From contig NC_066856.1 in NCBI RefSeq assembly GCF_001640805.2, positions 16,219,087-16,283,086 of the forward strand: 64,000 bases of DNA, given 5' to 3'. The notes beneath the pieces are model-generated. The model was not told where the DNA came from and made no database searches. It was given only the letters and a program-made list of their open reading frames with translations. Positions within the stretch are counted from its first letter, which is position 1. Each line of letters begins with the position of its first letter. The position numbers and the translations under genes are program-made. Origin of the DNA: Lates calcarifer (taxonomy: Eukaryota > Chordata > Actinopteri > Centropomidae). Shown here piece after piece: positions 49,955 through 63,404 of the stretch.

Positions 49955-51242
49955 ATATTATTATGTTAACTTCAAATGTGACAATGTTTTTAAAAACAGA
50001 AGTATGGTCAAAGGTCCCCACCATTACATGATGTGAGTACATATAAAAAATACTCTGTCTGCATAATTTGTGTCCAATATGGTTTTTCCACAAAAAAACT
50101 TCTATAACCATATTAAAAATTCATAAAAACCTCATCTACTCAGTGAAAACTCAGAATCTATGAATATGCAAATATTCTTCATTTTTTAAGTTTAACATCT
50201 GGATGCAGGGTGCCTTTTTCTTCACTGAAGGTGAGAGCAGATAAATTTGAAAACAGCGTTCTAGTGTCAAACTCTTCACACATATCATTCTGCACAGTGA
50301 AGTGACAATAAGTAAAACACATTTTTGAGTGGAGTCAGTCTTTGAGATCAGAAGAGATTGTGGTTATGGTTAATAAAAAAAGAGCGACATGAACTGCAGG
50401 TCTGTGATGGGACACAAACTCCAGTCTCCACCTTGACCTTTACACCCTCACTTTTTCTCTCACCACATAAAGGGCACATTACTTGCTGTACTGGCACTGA
50501 AAACTGGCACTGAGCACAAATCGTGAGGTGCAAAATTGTTCAGTATGGATTCCTTGGCAAACTGGTCAGAAATGTAGAGCTTAGGATTTGTACTTATCCA
50601 ATAGCCATAGGACTCTATTTAATGAATGTATGGAGGAATCTAGAGAAAAAATATTTAAAGAACCAGATTCCTAGTAAATTTTCAGCATAGATCTCATTGG
50701 TGTGGCAATACCAAAAACGTATATATGGCACCATTAATCACACCAAGGTTTCCATGGAAAGATATTCCAGAAAGCGAGAATTTTGAAAAACATTGGCAAT
50801 GGATGTAAAATGTTAATGTGTTTCAGTGTTTTGCAGAATAGTCCAACACTGACAATCCTATATGACAACAGGGTTGCATATAAAGTTAATATCTAAAAAG
50901 TGCCTACAACCACAGAGAGGTCTAGGACAAATTTCTATGGTTTAGCCAGTGTCAGATTCAAACTATCACAAGACCATATACCATATACCAATAGCCATAT
51001 ACTTAACATGAAATGGTAAGTAGCCTGTATACTGATCCTCTCAGACAGCCTGATTTTGGATCTGTTTGTGTCTCCAGGTGTTTCCAGGTGGTCCGTATAA
51101 ACTTTATGGCTGGTAATCCAAGCTAAAGACATAAAGACCTCTTGTGGCAGTGAACTCATTTAGACGATAACCCCAAGAACCGTTGTTGCAATATTAAGTA
51201 GCTATATTGGTTAGGGTTACAGTTACAGTTGGGGCTAATGGT
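49955..51242. other. gene desert segment
   Basis: AT-rich sequence right of the nested insertion, with no recognised gene, RNA or repeat. Confidence 0.45.
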
Positions 51243-51462
51243 CAAGTTATTATTTATTCATCCCTGTGGGGAAATTTGTCCTCTTACATTTAACCCCTCC
51301 TAACTATTTAAGAGCAATATGCAGCCACAGTGCAGCACCATGGGACTAACTCTGAGGAAAGTGCTTTGGTCAAGGGCAACTCAAGTAATATTTATATGAC
51401 CTACTGTAACAAGGAAACCAAAACATCCACAAAAAGAGAGAGAACATGCAAACTCATCATGG
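51243..51462 (+). repeat. teleost dispersed repeat with CCCTGTGGGGAAATT start
   Basis: It begins TTTATTCATCCCTGTGGGG, continues TTACATTTAACCCCTCC, then AGTGCTTTGGTCAAGGGCA with CTCAAG, and ends GAGAGAACATGCAAACTC. That order matches a very common fish interspersed repeat, which I cannot assign to a superfamily. Confidence 0.6.
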
Positions 51463-52998
51463 AACATACAGAAGGATGACATTTGAAAGCAAGGCCATGT
51501 AGGACATTTAAAAATAGATTTTGTTTAGTTCACTCAAGTACAGCTGAATCAAATTTCAGTGAATACCCAGATTTGAGTGTGCTTTGGTTAGAGTTTGTAT
51601 CAAGTGCACTTTGGTTTTGTAAATTTAGAGTTTTCCACGGTTGTGCAAGTGAGATGTTATCACCAGACTCTGTAAGCAAACTTTCCACTTCTGTTCTCTT
51701 GATAAGAAACAAAACATCTCACAACACAGTCTATATTGGTGCAGATGAAGAGAAGCTTTCCAGTGACTCATTTGCACATATTGCTATGAATAGAATACCC
51801 TGTCTGTGAACCTGCAGCAGCACTGATCTGTTTCTGGATGTAACACAAGCCTCACAATGCAAAAATATATTAATTAAAGGGCATGAAGATCCATCTCGTG
51901 GTCAATACTACTGTGTAGACTAATCACTTAGTCCAGCAGAACAAGCTCTTTAGAAATGCCAAGCCTCTATTAAACAGAGTTCTTATCTTTCCTCTGCAGA
52001 TCTGAGAAATCCCAGATCACTGTATCTGGTTCTGTCCAAACAGTGACCTCCCGTGAGGCCTTGTGAGGTACTTTTTTGTACATTTTGTATACAATGTTTA
52101 ATTTCCCATTTTTCCCCCCATTTTTGCTATGGCTCTCCTCACACTCACATTTCAATCAGGTTCTAAAAGCATATTCCCCTGTTTAGTCCCTTAATTCCTT
52201 AATGGTGGTTCACAAAGTAAACATAACATACCACACAGAGGGAGTGCTTAAAGGTAGCCCAGCAGCACTAACATAAGAAAAACCTGTCACAAGCCCAACA
52301 TGGTCAATATATCACTCAATGCACTGTGTTTCTGGTCCAGCCCTGATAGGATGCAAGCCAGGAAATCTGGGCTGGGACGAAGGGGGCTGAACATTGGATC
52401 TGTTATTTATCACTATAACCGTAAAACATGGAGGCAGACCAAGGAGGAAGAGGGAGGAGGGCGGGTAAGAGTAGTCATGTTAGGAAGAAGCCTGTATCTC
52501 CATAGGAGTGATTGATGGGGATGAGGAATCAGTCCTGTCATGGTGCTATTACACCAGTCCGACACGATGTGTTTGAAGGACAGAGCTAGAGAGTACAGAC
52601 TGGGCAGATGAAGTGATTCATGCTGAGCACAGCAAAACAAATGATTTTACGGTCTTGACCTTGTAATGGTGACAAGATATCATCTCTTGTTAATTTTAAA
52701 TGATTCTCTGCCTGGGAGACTTTTTTTTTAAGTAATGCATATTTGTTCATTAAAATTCAAAAATGGTCATGGCCATGTGTCACTGCTGGGAGGGTTTAAC
52801 TCCTTTTATTAACTAGTGATGCTACTGAGCCTGTCTTGGTTGAACGCACAATGATATTTGTGCACACACATGTGAGCGTGTGGGCAACACATTTTACATC
52901 CTGCCACTGGCTTTATACTTTTCTCAACAATCAGTAACTCGTGGTGGCATCACAAATAAGCGTAGCAATGCATCGAGAAAGCAGTAAAGAAGGGGACC
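51463..52998. other. gene desert segment
   Basis: No gene was recognised. About 51960-52070 is unique sequence that could be a conserved element. Open frames here have no motifs. Confidence 0.4.
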
Positions 52999-53065
52999 GC
53001 TAGATGAAAAGTCAAGGAATCACCAAAGATGATTCATCCTGTGGGGAAAATGAATGTAGCATCCT
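52999..53065 (+). repeat. modular teleost repeat B, short fragment
   Basis: CTAGATGAAAAGTCAAGG, AATCACCAAAGATGATTCAT and CCTGTGGGGAAAATGAATG match one module of the repeat at 23362-23866. Confidence 0.5.
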
Positions 53066-56000
53066 TAATACCACTTTGCAATAGTGAGTAACTGTAGTGT
53101 CCAGTCTGCCCTCAGGCCAATGTGAGAGGATGAAGTAGAGCTGGCCAGAGGGCATATTCTGACTATATGACTTGTAAAATCAACATTAGTTGACTCTTGG
53201 TAAGTAAACAGGCTATGTAGCGATAGCAAAAAAATACATATAGCACCTTTAAACTTAATGTAGCCTGCAGCTTAATATACAGCATGAAGAAGGAAAAAAA
53301 TCTTCCAAAGGGAAAACAGATTCATCTGCATCTCTTCACAGTCTTCTCTCATCACAGAAAGTGTTTAATCTCAAACAGCACTAATGTTTACAATGTTTTG
53401 GCTTAGAGAAGGACAACAGCAAATGTAGCTTTCATGAAATGTAATATAAAAGCTTTCATAATGTGATCAAGTCAAATTGAATCACAATTTGTATAAGAGT
53501 TGGCAACAGTGAGTTGTATTAATATAATCTCATAGTTCCATTACTTGCCAGTAGTCTCCTGCTTTTCCAATTCTTTATAAACTCACTGTCGATCTCATCA
53601 GCAGTAACCAAAGGGACAACTGACCCTGCTGACTTGAAGAGCCTACTCAGCAGTTCTGCATGGATAACATAGTCGCAGCTGACCCCAAGATGAGTTCAGT
53701 TCCCCAAAGTGATTTGGGGAATTGGTGGTGGATTTATGATATCCTGCCTTGCCTTCAAATCTGCTCAATACCTGGCATTTCTTTCTCTCTCTCCTTCTCT
53801 CTTCTCTCTCTCATCTTCTTTTTTCCTCCATGTGTCTCATAGTCCCCTATCAATTCCCTCTCCTACAGCTTTTCTTCTTCACTATTGTGAGTGTCAAATC
53901 TCAATCCAGTCAAACTTATCTTTGTCAATGAAAAAATGACAAATGATAAATGAATGAAAATTGATCTTAATAAATATCCACACCCATGGTTCAATTAGCT
54001 TTGAAAGTGTTGTGATATTTCACAGCAGATCAACATCTGTCACTGGTGACACAGGACAGAAACATTAATTTGATCAAGCTCTGAATTTATTATAGAAGAA
54101 ATCTGTTGCATTCTTCAAAGAAAACATGAATAGTTAAAAAAAAAGCTTTCTAAATTAGCATTACTTAAAATATTAAAACACTGAATAATATATCTCAGAT
54201 AGCACCAGTTACCACAGTCTTTTTAGAACACATATAACACTGATGTTAAAGTGTTGGCATTTGACTGAAAGACAGGGCATTTGAAGGATGATGAAAACAG
54301 AAACCTAAAAAGTATTTCTGACATTAAAAGCACTTTTTCTATGTTACTTATGGTACAACTACCCCAAGTCTTATAGAAAAGTGTTTAATTGTGTTATTTT
54401 CTTGTTTTAGTTGGCAAAAGCAGATGAAATTTTAGTTTTTGTCAGTGAAATTAGCCTCTCTTTGGTTACCATGGTTACAAGCATTGTTCTCTATTGCAAG
54501 GTTAGCAGAAAAGGCACTTTTATATGCATTTGTAGCAGAGTGTAATACAGTAATTCATCCATAGTGCCTATGTCACTGTCAAAGTGTATAATATCAATTC
54601 AGTAACACTACTTTAGTGAACATCTAGTTGAAGGTTTAGATAGCTGACAGCCTACATTCATCTTGCATTAATTCCCATAGATGCAAAAGATGAAGCCTGC
54701 AGAGAGTCAGGTTAAGGCTGCATCTACAGCTGCTGCTGCTACCTGACAGTTTTCATGCTCTGCCCCAGTTGTTTTGTTCTTCCATCTTACCCAGTTTTCA
54801 GTGCGATTGGAGATAAAATTAGTCTAAAAGTCTGTTACTTTTTCCTTCCAAGAAACAGTGTAACTGTCAAAGACATAATTACTGAAAGTAGTTACTGAAA
54901 TGTAAGATTCCTTTCTTGTGTCACAGGTCATGCAACTTAGGACTTTAAAGTAATTGTAAGTAATTAGTTTTTTACTTGATCTGTGTTGTTACTTTAATGT
55001 TACTTTGTGTTTTCTCTTATTTTCATTTGGAAAAAATAGATGTCAGTTATTTTGCATCATATATTCTCCTTCACAAAATGAACTCTGTTAAAGACTATTA
55101 CTATCATAATCTAATCCATAGGGTGCATTTTGTCATGCCATGCTAAACCTTCTGCAACATCAAGAAAACTGATCTTTGTTTCTTCTGTACTGAGAAAAAT
55201 CTTCAGTAATTTGCATGAGTAATGCACTTGACAGCTCCTTAAATAAGACACACAACAGCGTTTTATTGAACATCTGTACATATCAGGCAGCAAATTAGTG
55301 TAAATCATCTTTGATTTATTGTAAGTGATCCTGGTTAAATGAGGAATAACCAAAAAAACAAACAAAAAAATATGAAAGCAAGATATGCAATTCTTGTTTT
55401 TAAAATAATGTCTCGTTTTATATGTTATCACACTCGCCTGTAAATCCAAGTGAGAAATTCCCTGAATTGTGATTCCAGCCAAGCATGGAATAGGCCAACA
55501 TGTTGCGAATATTAATTATTTTAAGACAGCAGTCTGCCATTGAATGACAGTTACTGCTCTGCCGTATGGCTCGATAGATTTCAGCATTAATATGCAACAC
55601 TCTTTTAACTTTCATTATTAACCTCTGGGCACGAGCAGTGTGTGGATGACACATAACAAAGAAAAGAAACCCCATCACCCATGTTGAGCTTGAGTGAGAA
55701 AATTCAATAGTGAGCTTAGGAAATGAAAAGAGCAGTTTGATAAGAGAAATGACTGGGAATGATCATTTTTTTCTATCCCTTATTGTGAGCCGTCTCTATG
55801 AAAGGCCACGAGTGTCTGTCACGAATGATTCTGTTTTCATAGAGTGGTCTAATCCAGGCTCTCCATGCTGTCAGGTCCACTGCCTCTCATTGTGTCCCTT
55901 GCCTGGATCTGATTATCTACAGCATTACAAGTGGCCAGAACCACATCACCTCATTGTTAAGAGCATAATACATTTTGGCCAGATCTGAGCTTTTCAGAAC

Positions 56001-57093
56001 TATGACTATGAACTACTTTGAATGAGTTCGCCACAAAGTCCATGGAGGACTGTAATGACATTCATAACCTTTCCTGCGTCCCCCACAGCAGCCACTGATG
56101 GTGTATTTCCCTTTGGATTGCCAGCATTAAAGGGGCTCAGAAACTGTTGGTGTGTATACTCTGAGCTATATAAGTTCACCCTGACATTCTTCTGGTCTTC
56201 TGACGGCTTTGATTGTAATTAAGTTGCTAATGATTGTAAATATTAAAATAGCTAGCATTGCATGTCTTAATTTTCTGTTAAAGTCAAATTTGAATTCTCC
56301 TATAATGACAGAGACTATTGTTAAAATTATTTGTTTTGTTACATCTTTTTCCACACAGTCTCCATGACAGCATTTTCTATAGCAGCAACTGACTGGCACT
56401 TGGGGGCCTGAAGGGATGCATTATTAATGTCTGTACTGACTAATTCTTGATATTTTCAAAGTTTCCTCACTGGAATATTGGAGATGAACACTGGTTTTTA
56501 ATTACTTGTACTTCTTTTTAACTGATCCACAGTTCAGCATTACTCTTGCTGGGCCTGATTCCGGCAGTATAAGTCACTGACTATCACTGTTAGCGGAAGA
56601 TTGAAATCAAAATGATTCTGAAGCTGTTATTTAGAGGTAAAACAGTTAAATAATGTTGCTTTAAATGAAATGAGCGGCTATGTATAATGACGCTCTTGAT
56701 AGATGTGAAACGTGAGCAGTGAAAAGAGGAAAAAAATATTATATTCCTGTCAATCAATGCTCAGAAAAATCCAAAACACTATTTATTTGTCACATCTTAT
56801 TTCTCACCCACCACAGTTTGCAGTTGGTCTCGTCGCCATAACAACCTCGTTACTCAGACTGATCAGTGCAGAGCGCACAATGGGCTAAGCATCAATGGCA
56901 GCCAAAACATCACTCTGCAATCAGCCCAATCGCTGTACAAGCCACTTATCAGGCTGCATGCACTGACGGGGCCTGAAGCGCAATCAGATCCACCTCATGA
57001 ATGAACAAATCCAGACACTGACTGCCACTTTTAATTTGATTGGGCAAACAGTGAATTAATGGGGGCTCGCTGGGAGTTAGACCAGTTTGGAAT
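53066..57093. other. gene desert segment
   Basis: No gene was recognised. A CT-rich run is at about 53780-53825. About 56810-57080 is a long unique stretch with moderate GC, several ATAACAAC and AATC-type motifs and no repeat signature; it is the strongest conserved non-coding element candidate by appearance. This is judged by eye only. Confidence 0.45.
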
Positions 57094-57111
57094 GGGGGGG
57101 GGGGGGGGGGG
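57094..57111. repeat. poly-G tract (18 G)
   Basis: An uninterrupted run of about 18 G, unusual in this AT-rich window. Such runs are length-variable and error-prone in sequencing. Confidence 0.9.
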
Positions 57112-59497
57112 TGAGAAAACCTCATGTTAATTGTATTATGAATGATGCCTTTGCCCCTTAAAGGTAGGCATTAGAGCACTTAATCATTAAATATTGCTCT
57201 GTGGATACCCAGCCATGTCAGCCAAGTCATGCTGCGTTAGAGCAAAATTTGCTCCCTACTGCACTTCATAGGCGAGCATGCATTTTTCACTGTATCAGAC
57301 CTACTTAAAAGAAACTATCCCCATTTTATTTACCCTCAGGTCATTTGTCATTCATGCTACCGCTAATTCCTGGAATCTCTGTTCTGCATGCTTATAAGTT
57401 ATTTAAATTTTAAGTATTCATTCTTGCACTGAATTCATAATTGAGTGGTATTACAGGTTATTGTGCTTTGAAAATGCATAAGACTCATCACAGCAGACTT
57501 AAATTACACTTTTAACGAAGTCCCATGAAGCTTCTATTGTTTATAGTATGGCATCTAAAAAAGACGAAAGCAAGTTGAGATGCAGCATCTTTTCAAGGGA
57601 AAAGAAAAAAAAAGTGATTTCAAATGGCCTTTTCATCAAAGGACGAAAACACTCTCTTGTCCTCTCAGCTTTCACAGCACAGAGCTCGGATTTTGTCGAG
57701 AGCAGCAGCACCTTTGAATTCAATGAAATGATGTTGCATAAACTATTTTTCTCCTCAGAGTGGAGAACTCATCTTTTCTCTTTACACAATAAACTTGAGA
57801 GAAGACAAGTGTGTTTGTTGAATAGATTTAATCTTTAAATGATCAATTGTTCCTATCAATTAACAGCCATCACAGAAGTTGCACTTTACACTTCACCAGA
57901 CAGAGTGTGATATGGACATGGCTGTCAAGTTATTTGTGAATTTAACATTTCAATGTTAAATGTGTCTGTATTTCTGGAGGTTTTTTTTCCATCTCTGTTC
58001 ATTTAAAAGGCACACATATTACTTCATGTCACCTCAGTGTATCTCGATAATTGCTGAAACTTCCTGTTATGACTGCAGCCGTCGCTGGCTGAGTTGAATC
58101 TTAATTAAAATTTCTTCAGTCTTCCCTCTTTTGAGAGAAGCACCATGTTTAGCTGCATATTCATCATGCAGTGTATTGTGTGGTTGATTGATCATATCAA
58201 AGTAACTTCCTGTGCGCTCCCCTCTGCAACTTCCTGATTGCTATTACAGCTTGGAGAGTCATACAAATGCTGTAACTAAGATGAGCTGTTGCCTTGCAGC
58301 TGCCTCTTCAGCAAAAAGTAACCTTGAGCAAAAATGAAAAATGTTATTTCATACTGATTGTGAAGCTGCTCCAGGGGAGTATTTTAAAATAACAATATAC
58401 TTGTCTTGTGTAGAAATCAGAGCTTTGATGAGAGCATCATGACTTCCGGTTTAAAGACCACAGTTTTTCTGTTCATTCAAATGAAATACCAAGATATGAA
58501 CACATCACCACCAATAGCAAGTGACAAACTGAAATTGTCCCCTAAACAGCAGTAGCCAACCCTCCATCCACAGACATTTTATCTTCTATTGTCAATTTTT
58601 TTTCTTGCTTCTGTTTCTCGTGATCGCAGCTCAGTCATCAAGGTAAAAACAGTGTTTTGTGTGTAGTTTTTTTTTTTTTTTCATCATGAAACATGATTGC
58701 AGCATGCTTAAGATAGAAAAGGGTCAAATGGTTAACTATTTTTTAAAGCTCCTACCATTTTTAAATGACACATAAAGTGAACAAATGGTGAATACAGTTG
58801 TGGAGCTGAGCTGACTACACCTGCACCTAGGGGTATTAACAAAGTGATTTGTCAGCTCTTAGCTGCTGTGTTGGAGGCTCGTGTCCAAGGTAACAACAAT
58901 ATAAAAGTTTAACTCAGGGTCAAAAATGACCTCAAACAAATGGTCATTTTGGTAACTAACACAATAACTTTGTCTTTCAGTTGTTATTCTTCTTTCATCA
59001 AACACTATCCAGCCAGTTGGCACTACCTGGTATTACAGTGTCCTAAAGCAGAACCTGCATGACTTCAACCTATGCTGCTTTTATCATGACTTGTTAAATC
59101 AAACCATGAATTGAGTTTGTGTCATCTTCTGCCTGTTTCATGCAAAATTCTGTATTTATACTTATAGAAAACCACATGCCAGCTGATATATATCAAGGTA
59201 TCCTGCAATATTAATGCAGTGACTCTATTTTTGGGTGAAAAAAGGTGAATGAATCAGCGGGCCCTCACCTGGCAGTACTCCAAAATGCTGGGATTAATTG
59301 CTGCAGTGTGGGTGATTCAGCACCTGCAGGTAACTCATCTTCAGTTTTAGCACGCACCTGCATTATGCAAGTATTTGGTTTCAGGCCCAAAATAACATGT
59401 TAGCCTGGTTTCATGTGCACTACATTCATGAGAAATTGACCAGAATTGGCTCCTTTCTTTTTGTTGTATTAGCTATTTAATGAATAGGATATAGCAT
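57112..59497. other. gene desert segment
   Basis: No gene was recognised. Unique stretches at about 57140-57300 and 58020-58150 might be conserved elements. A T run is at about 58667-58680. Confidence 0.4.
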
Positions 59498-59640
59498 TAA
59501 GCAGTAGTGTAGCAAAGAAAAGAGCTGGCGATCACAAGATTACTAGTTTAGATCCTTTGTGCTGATGTATGACCATAAAGCAGTAAAAACTGTTGCTCTC
59601 AATCAGCCTTTGATTTCTTTTTTAGTGGAACATGGCAAAA
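59498..59640 (+). repeat. possible decayed tRNA-derived SINE
   Basis: GCAGTAGTGTAGCAAAG resembles a degraded A box, and AGTTTAGATCC at 59545-59555 a degraded B box, about 45 bases apart. A T-rich segment follows. The match is weak, there is no cloverleaf, and no target duplication could be confirmed. Confidence 0.3.
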
Positions 59641-59956
59641 ATCTCAATCTGAGCCACATGCTGACTGACGTTTAAATATTTCATGGACAGATGCACATAC
59701 TGCAAACAACAATTTGCCCACTGAAAAGGCAGGCATACTCCAGGCTCTAATAGAGAATAAAGCCACCTCCAAAAGCCCATTAAGACACATTCTGACAGAT
59801 CTATTAAGGATTGAAATGACTAAAACCAGACACACACGTGTATACTTTAAAAGAGAGATGTATCTTATTTTCTTCTACTGAAAGGATGCCTTTAAAAGTC
59901 ATGAAAATCATCCAAGTGGGATATCTACACTTGCCCAAATGTCATGACTCCCCTGC

Positions 59957-60274
59957 TTAATGCACTTTCGGTGGTTCTAGCAAGCAGGCAGTGCAGCCAA
60001 ATCTCTGGAGTAAGTACCAATCACGGAGATCGTTTTCACCAAAATTGCACTGCACTTTTTGAACGTTACTAACGCGCCCACTTCCGTGCCCTTCCTTCCA
60101 CACAGTCAAGCTCACAGGGGTGATGCCAAAAACACCCAACAGGAACTGGTAAGATAATAACCTGTGTGCAGTGGAAGAAAATGCCACTTTAGCAGCACAA
60201 AAGTTCCAACATCCTCCATGCAATGTCATAAAAATAGAGCCTCCTCGGTCCCTCCATGAGGTGTTTTGAGACAT
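59957..60274 (-). other. 105-codon open frame of unknown nature
   Basis: The minus-strand frame covers CpG-richer sequence. The predicted product has a short hydrophobic stretch (LLSYQFLLGVFGITPVSL) and three or four Cys. I do not recognise a family. It could be a fragment of a dispersed repeat with an open frame, or chance. There is no start context, splice site or neighbour that argues for a gene. Confidence 0.2.
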
Positions 60275-61916
60275 GATAAATAAAAGTTAGAGCTGGAGAT
60301 GATAAGTTGGAGGAAGAAAATAGGAAAGAAGACGCCTTCCTCACCTACACGCAGAATAATTGACAGCTTAGAGCAAATGTGCCTCAAATGCTTAGATGCC
60401 CAAGCAGCAAAATATTACATTATAAGCAAATAGCAAAATAATACCAAGGTATTGGTGTAATCACATACTTGCCTAAAATGCTGATTATTTTGAAAAGAAA
60501 ATGTTTTGTCTACAAGAGCATGTTGAAATGTGGAAATAACATTTCCACAAGAGCTGAGATTTATTCATGTGCAGTATATACAGGGCATGTTGTGTTTTAG
60601 AAATGCCCCTCTGTAGAACATGCATCACAGGCTAGAAAGCAGAAACAGAGGTTCCCTCTCCCTCACCCTCCAAATTCAGCCCTAGCTTTGTCGCCGCTGT
60701 TTCAATCCTGTGTAATACTTGCAGTGGGTCACTCACTGCAGGCCCACTCAATCACTCCTTCACTCGCTGTGTTCTCCTTGACAAATGGATGTGTTCCTGC
60801 CAAGCTTTTCTTAAACAAATGAATGTGTTTGCTACAGTATACCACCGGGCCAGACCTGCTTTTTTTTTGCTGAACCAGGAAAACCACCTTGCTGTTTGTC
60901 ACTTCAGAGGTCTATATCACACTCCTCTGGCGATAGGTATTTTTCAGGAAGACAGATTGATACATCAGTTGCCTATTCTCTGCTCAGTGCACTACAAATA
61001 ACCTGCTCGTATCTATACATAGCCTGTACTTGTTTCAGAAGATAAACCACACCTAAGCACTGTTCCCCCTTCACTTCCTTAAATGTGTTATCTGGTTATT
61101 ATGTTTCCCTAATATTACATAGGTAGAAAAACACCTTGCAACACTAGCATTTTTTTTGTAGGAATTCTACTAATGTCTGTTAGATGATAAATTTGCCATG
61201 TCTCTCAGGTCTATATGGTAATTATGAAGCTAAGACCAGTAGATAGTTTGTTTGACTATTTTCTTTGCTCATCCAAGAATAGTCTTTAATATAAATCCCT
61301 GCTAAAACCAGAAAATGATTTAGTTCATGAGCTCTAGAAGTGCTGATTTTTTGTTAGGCTAGCTCTTTTCAGTCTGTGTGCTGAACTAGAAAGCTGCTGT
61401 ACGGTACATAGTCAATATTTTCATATGACTTTTGTATAACCATTTTAAATTGATATTATTTTTATATACTCTGAGTAAAGATGAATATAGAATTACATTG
61501 TTATATTAGTGAAGATAAGAGAAAAATTGTGAAAGTAAAGTTGAATACTAAAATTCCTAGTAAGATTGGACATCAGTCTAATCAGTCACTACATAAGTTG
61601 CTGGCTAGCAACAGCTAACGTTTGTATCATTTTTGACACACTGAGACCAGTGTAGACCAGTTCTACTCAGGAGTCTGATGTTTGTATGGTCTCTTACTAT
61701 AGCAGCTAAGTAAAAGAATTACATAGTTTATTATCTATGAATGAACTGTGAAGGTGCAGTGGTCCATTTGCGAAGATGAGAAGGACACCATTTCCTAATT
61801 ATCTCCAACTGATTGAGAAAATCTGCGTTTGCCCACACCATATGTTTCATGTATGTTTTTCCACTGCACCTGGATTATCAAAGATTTCTTCTCGAAAGCA
61901 ATGAGAAATGTTATAG
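60275..61916. other. gene desert segment
   Basis: No gene, RNA or repeat was recognised. Confidence 0.45.
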
Positions 61917-61938
61917 TTTTTTTTTTTTTTTTTTTTTT
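61917..61938. repeat. poly-T tract (22 T)
   Basis: An uninterrupted T run. Confidence 0.9.
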
Positions 61939-63340
61939 AAATTAGAATGCATCATTGCTTTTCCATGTATCAAATAGACCTTGAAATTGTATTTCTGGTG
62001 GGTGATGCTATTTATAATACGAAGCCTTTGATTGTGTTTAGGTGGGAAAAGGGACTGGCTTAATGTAGTAAAAACAGTCTCCATCATTGTGTCCTCTCAA
62101 CCTGTTCCTGAAAGGGCTATCTGTGGCACTACAAAGGTGTCACTGGTTTATTCTCACAGACAGGTGGATATTTGTATCAGTGAAATTTGTGAAGAGGTGC
62201 AGTTTCTCTCTGCTCGGGTCCCAAGGCAAATACATTACAACATACATTATGAGGAATTCACACAGATCCAGTGAAAGATTTACAGAATTAACACTTTTTA
62301 AAGAGAAAATTAACAGTGAATCAGTGTGATTGAAGCATGTGATTTACATTAAACCAAACCCTCGCTTTGACATATTTGATCTTTGCAACACCACCATCAT
62401 GACTCATAGGAAGACATTCATGGTCTAAAGAGGATGAACCCCTGAGTTGTTCTGTTTCCTGACTTGTGAATTTATGTTGTCAATAGCAAACTGTATTGAC
62501 ACTGACCTTAGAGGGGAAGGAGGTTTGCACAGAGTCATGAGACAGGAGTTGGTACGAATACATATTTGATAAGAATGATAATGTCTTCTGTGCACAATAT
62601 TTACATGAACCTGTTTTCCTGCATCTTGAACATGTACATAAAATTGTATGTCTGTGGCATATTGATGGACAGAGGATGGGACTGTCTTATGACTATATTT
62701 TTTCTAATAACTGCTTCCACATTTTCCTTTTTTTTCTGGCAGTCAACACCCAGTGTCTGCATATGGCTGCCATCCTGACACCACTCTACAGAAAGACAAA
62801 TAAAAATGGCATCAAAAGTGTCGCTGTGAAAATGCCCTGATGTACCAGTAATTACAGAAGTGGCAATCTTGTTGCCCCATTTGGAAAAGAAACTCTGATA
62901 TTTACAGAACATGCTGATTCTCAATTTGTTGCCAGTTTTACCAATGTTGTCAGTTATCTTATCAAGTCAAAATCTTATTATCCAATCATGTGATATTATG
63001 TTTTCAGAGCAGTGCAGTGCCAGCAACTACAGATGACAAATAAGCATATTAAAATGAAGCAAAGCACTAGAGACATAACAGGATATCCACAGCAAAATTA
63101 TGACGTTGGTTACATTATGACAAACATTACTGTCAAACTAATTTTTATTTCCTCGATTTTAAAGCTCTGTGTCCACTCCAGATGTCACATCCTAATGTAA
63201 ACCTCTCAGAGTCAACAGCAGGTGATAGAGGGGGCAGGTGATAAATTGTGTGTCAAAGGACCCCAGTATTACTAGAACTAGGTGAGTGTTTTGTTGATGT
63301 CTGGCAGCTTCATGTAAAGTAGCCATCGTTTAATAAATGA
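61939..63340. other. gene desert segment
   Basis: No gene was recognised. Overlapping short frames on both strands at 62560-62930 have no motifs. Confidence 0.45.
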
Positions 63341-63366
63341 CTCTCTCTCTCTCTCTCTCTCTCACT

Positions 63367-63399
<33 letters not shown>
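63341..63399. repeat. (CT)n followed by poly-T (about 30 T)
   Basis: About 15 CT units with one CA interruption, followed by an uninterrupted T run. Read on the minus strand it yields an artificial poly-Lys and Arg-Glu open frame. Confidence 0.92.

Positions 63400-63404
<5 letters not shown>

Noticed and set aside
55111..55678. Two adjacent minus-strand frames as exons of one gene
   Set aside because: Neither has a recognisable domain; composition and length fit chance in AT-rich DNA.
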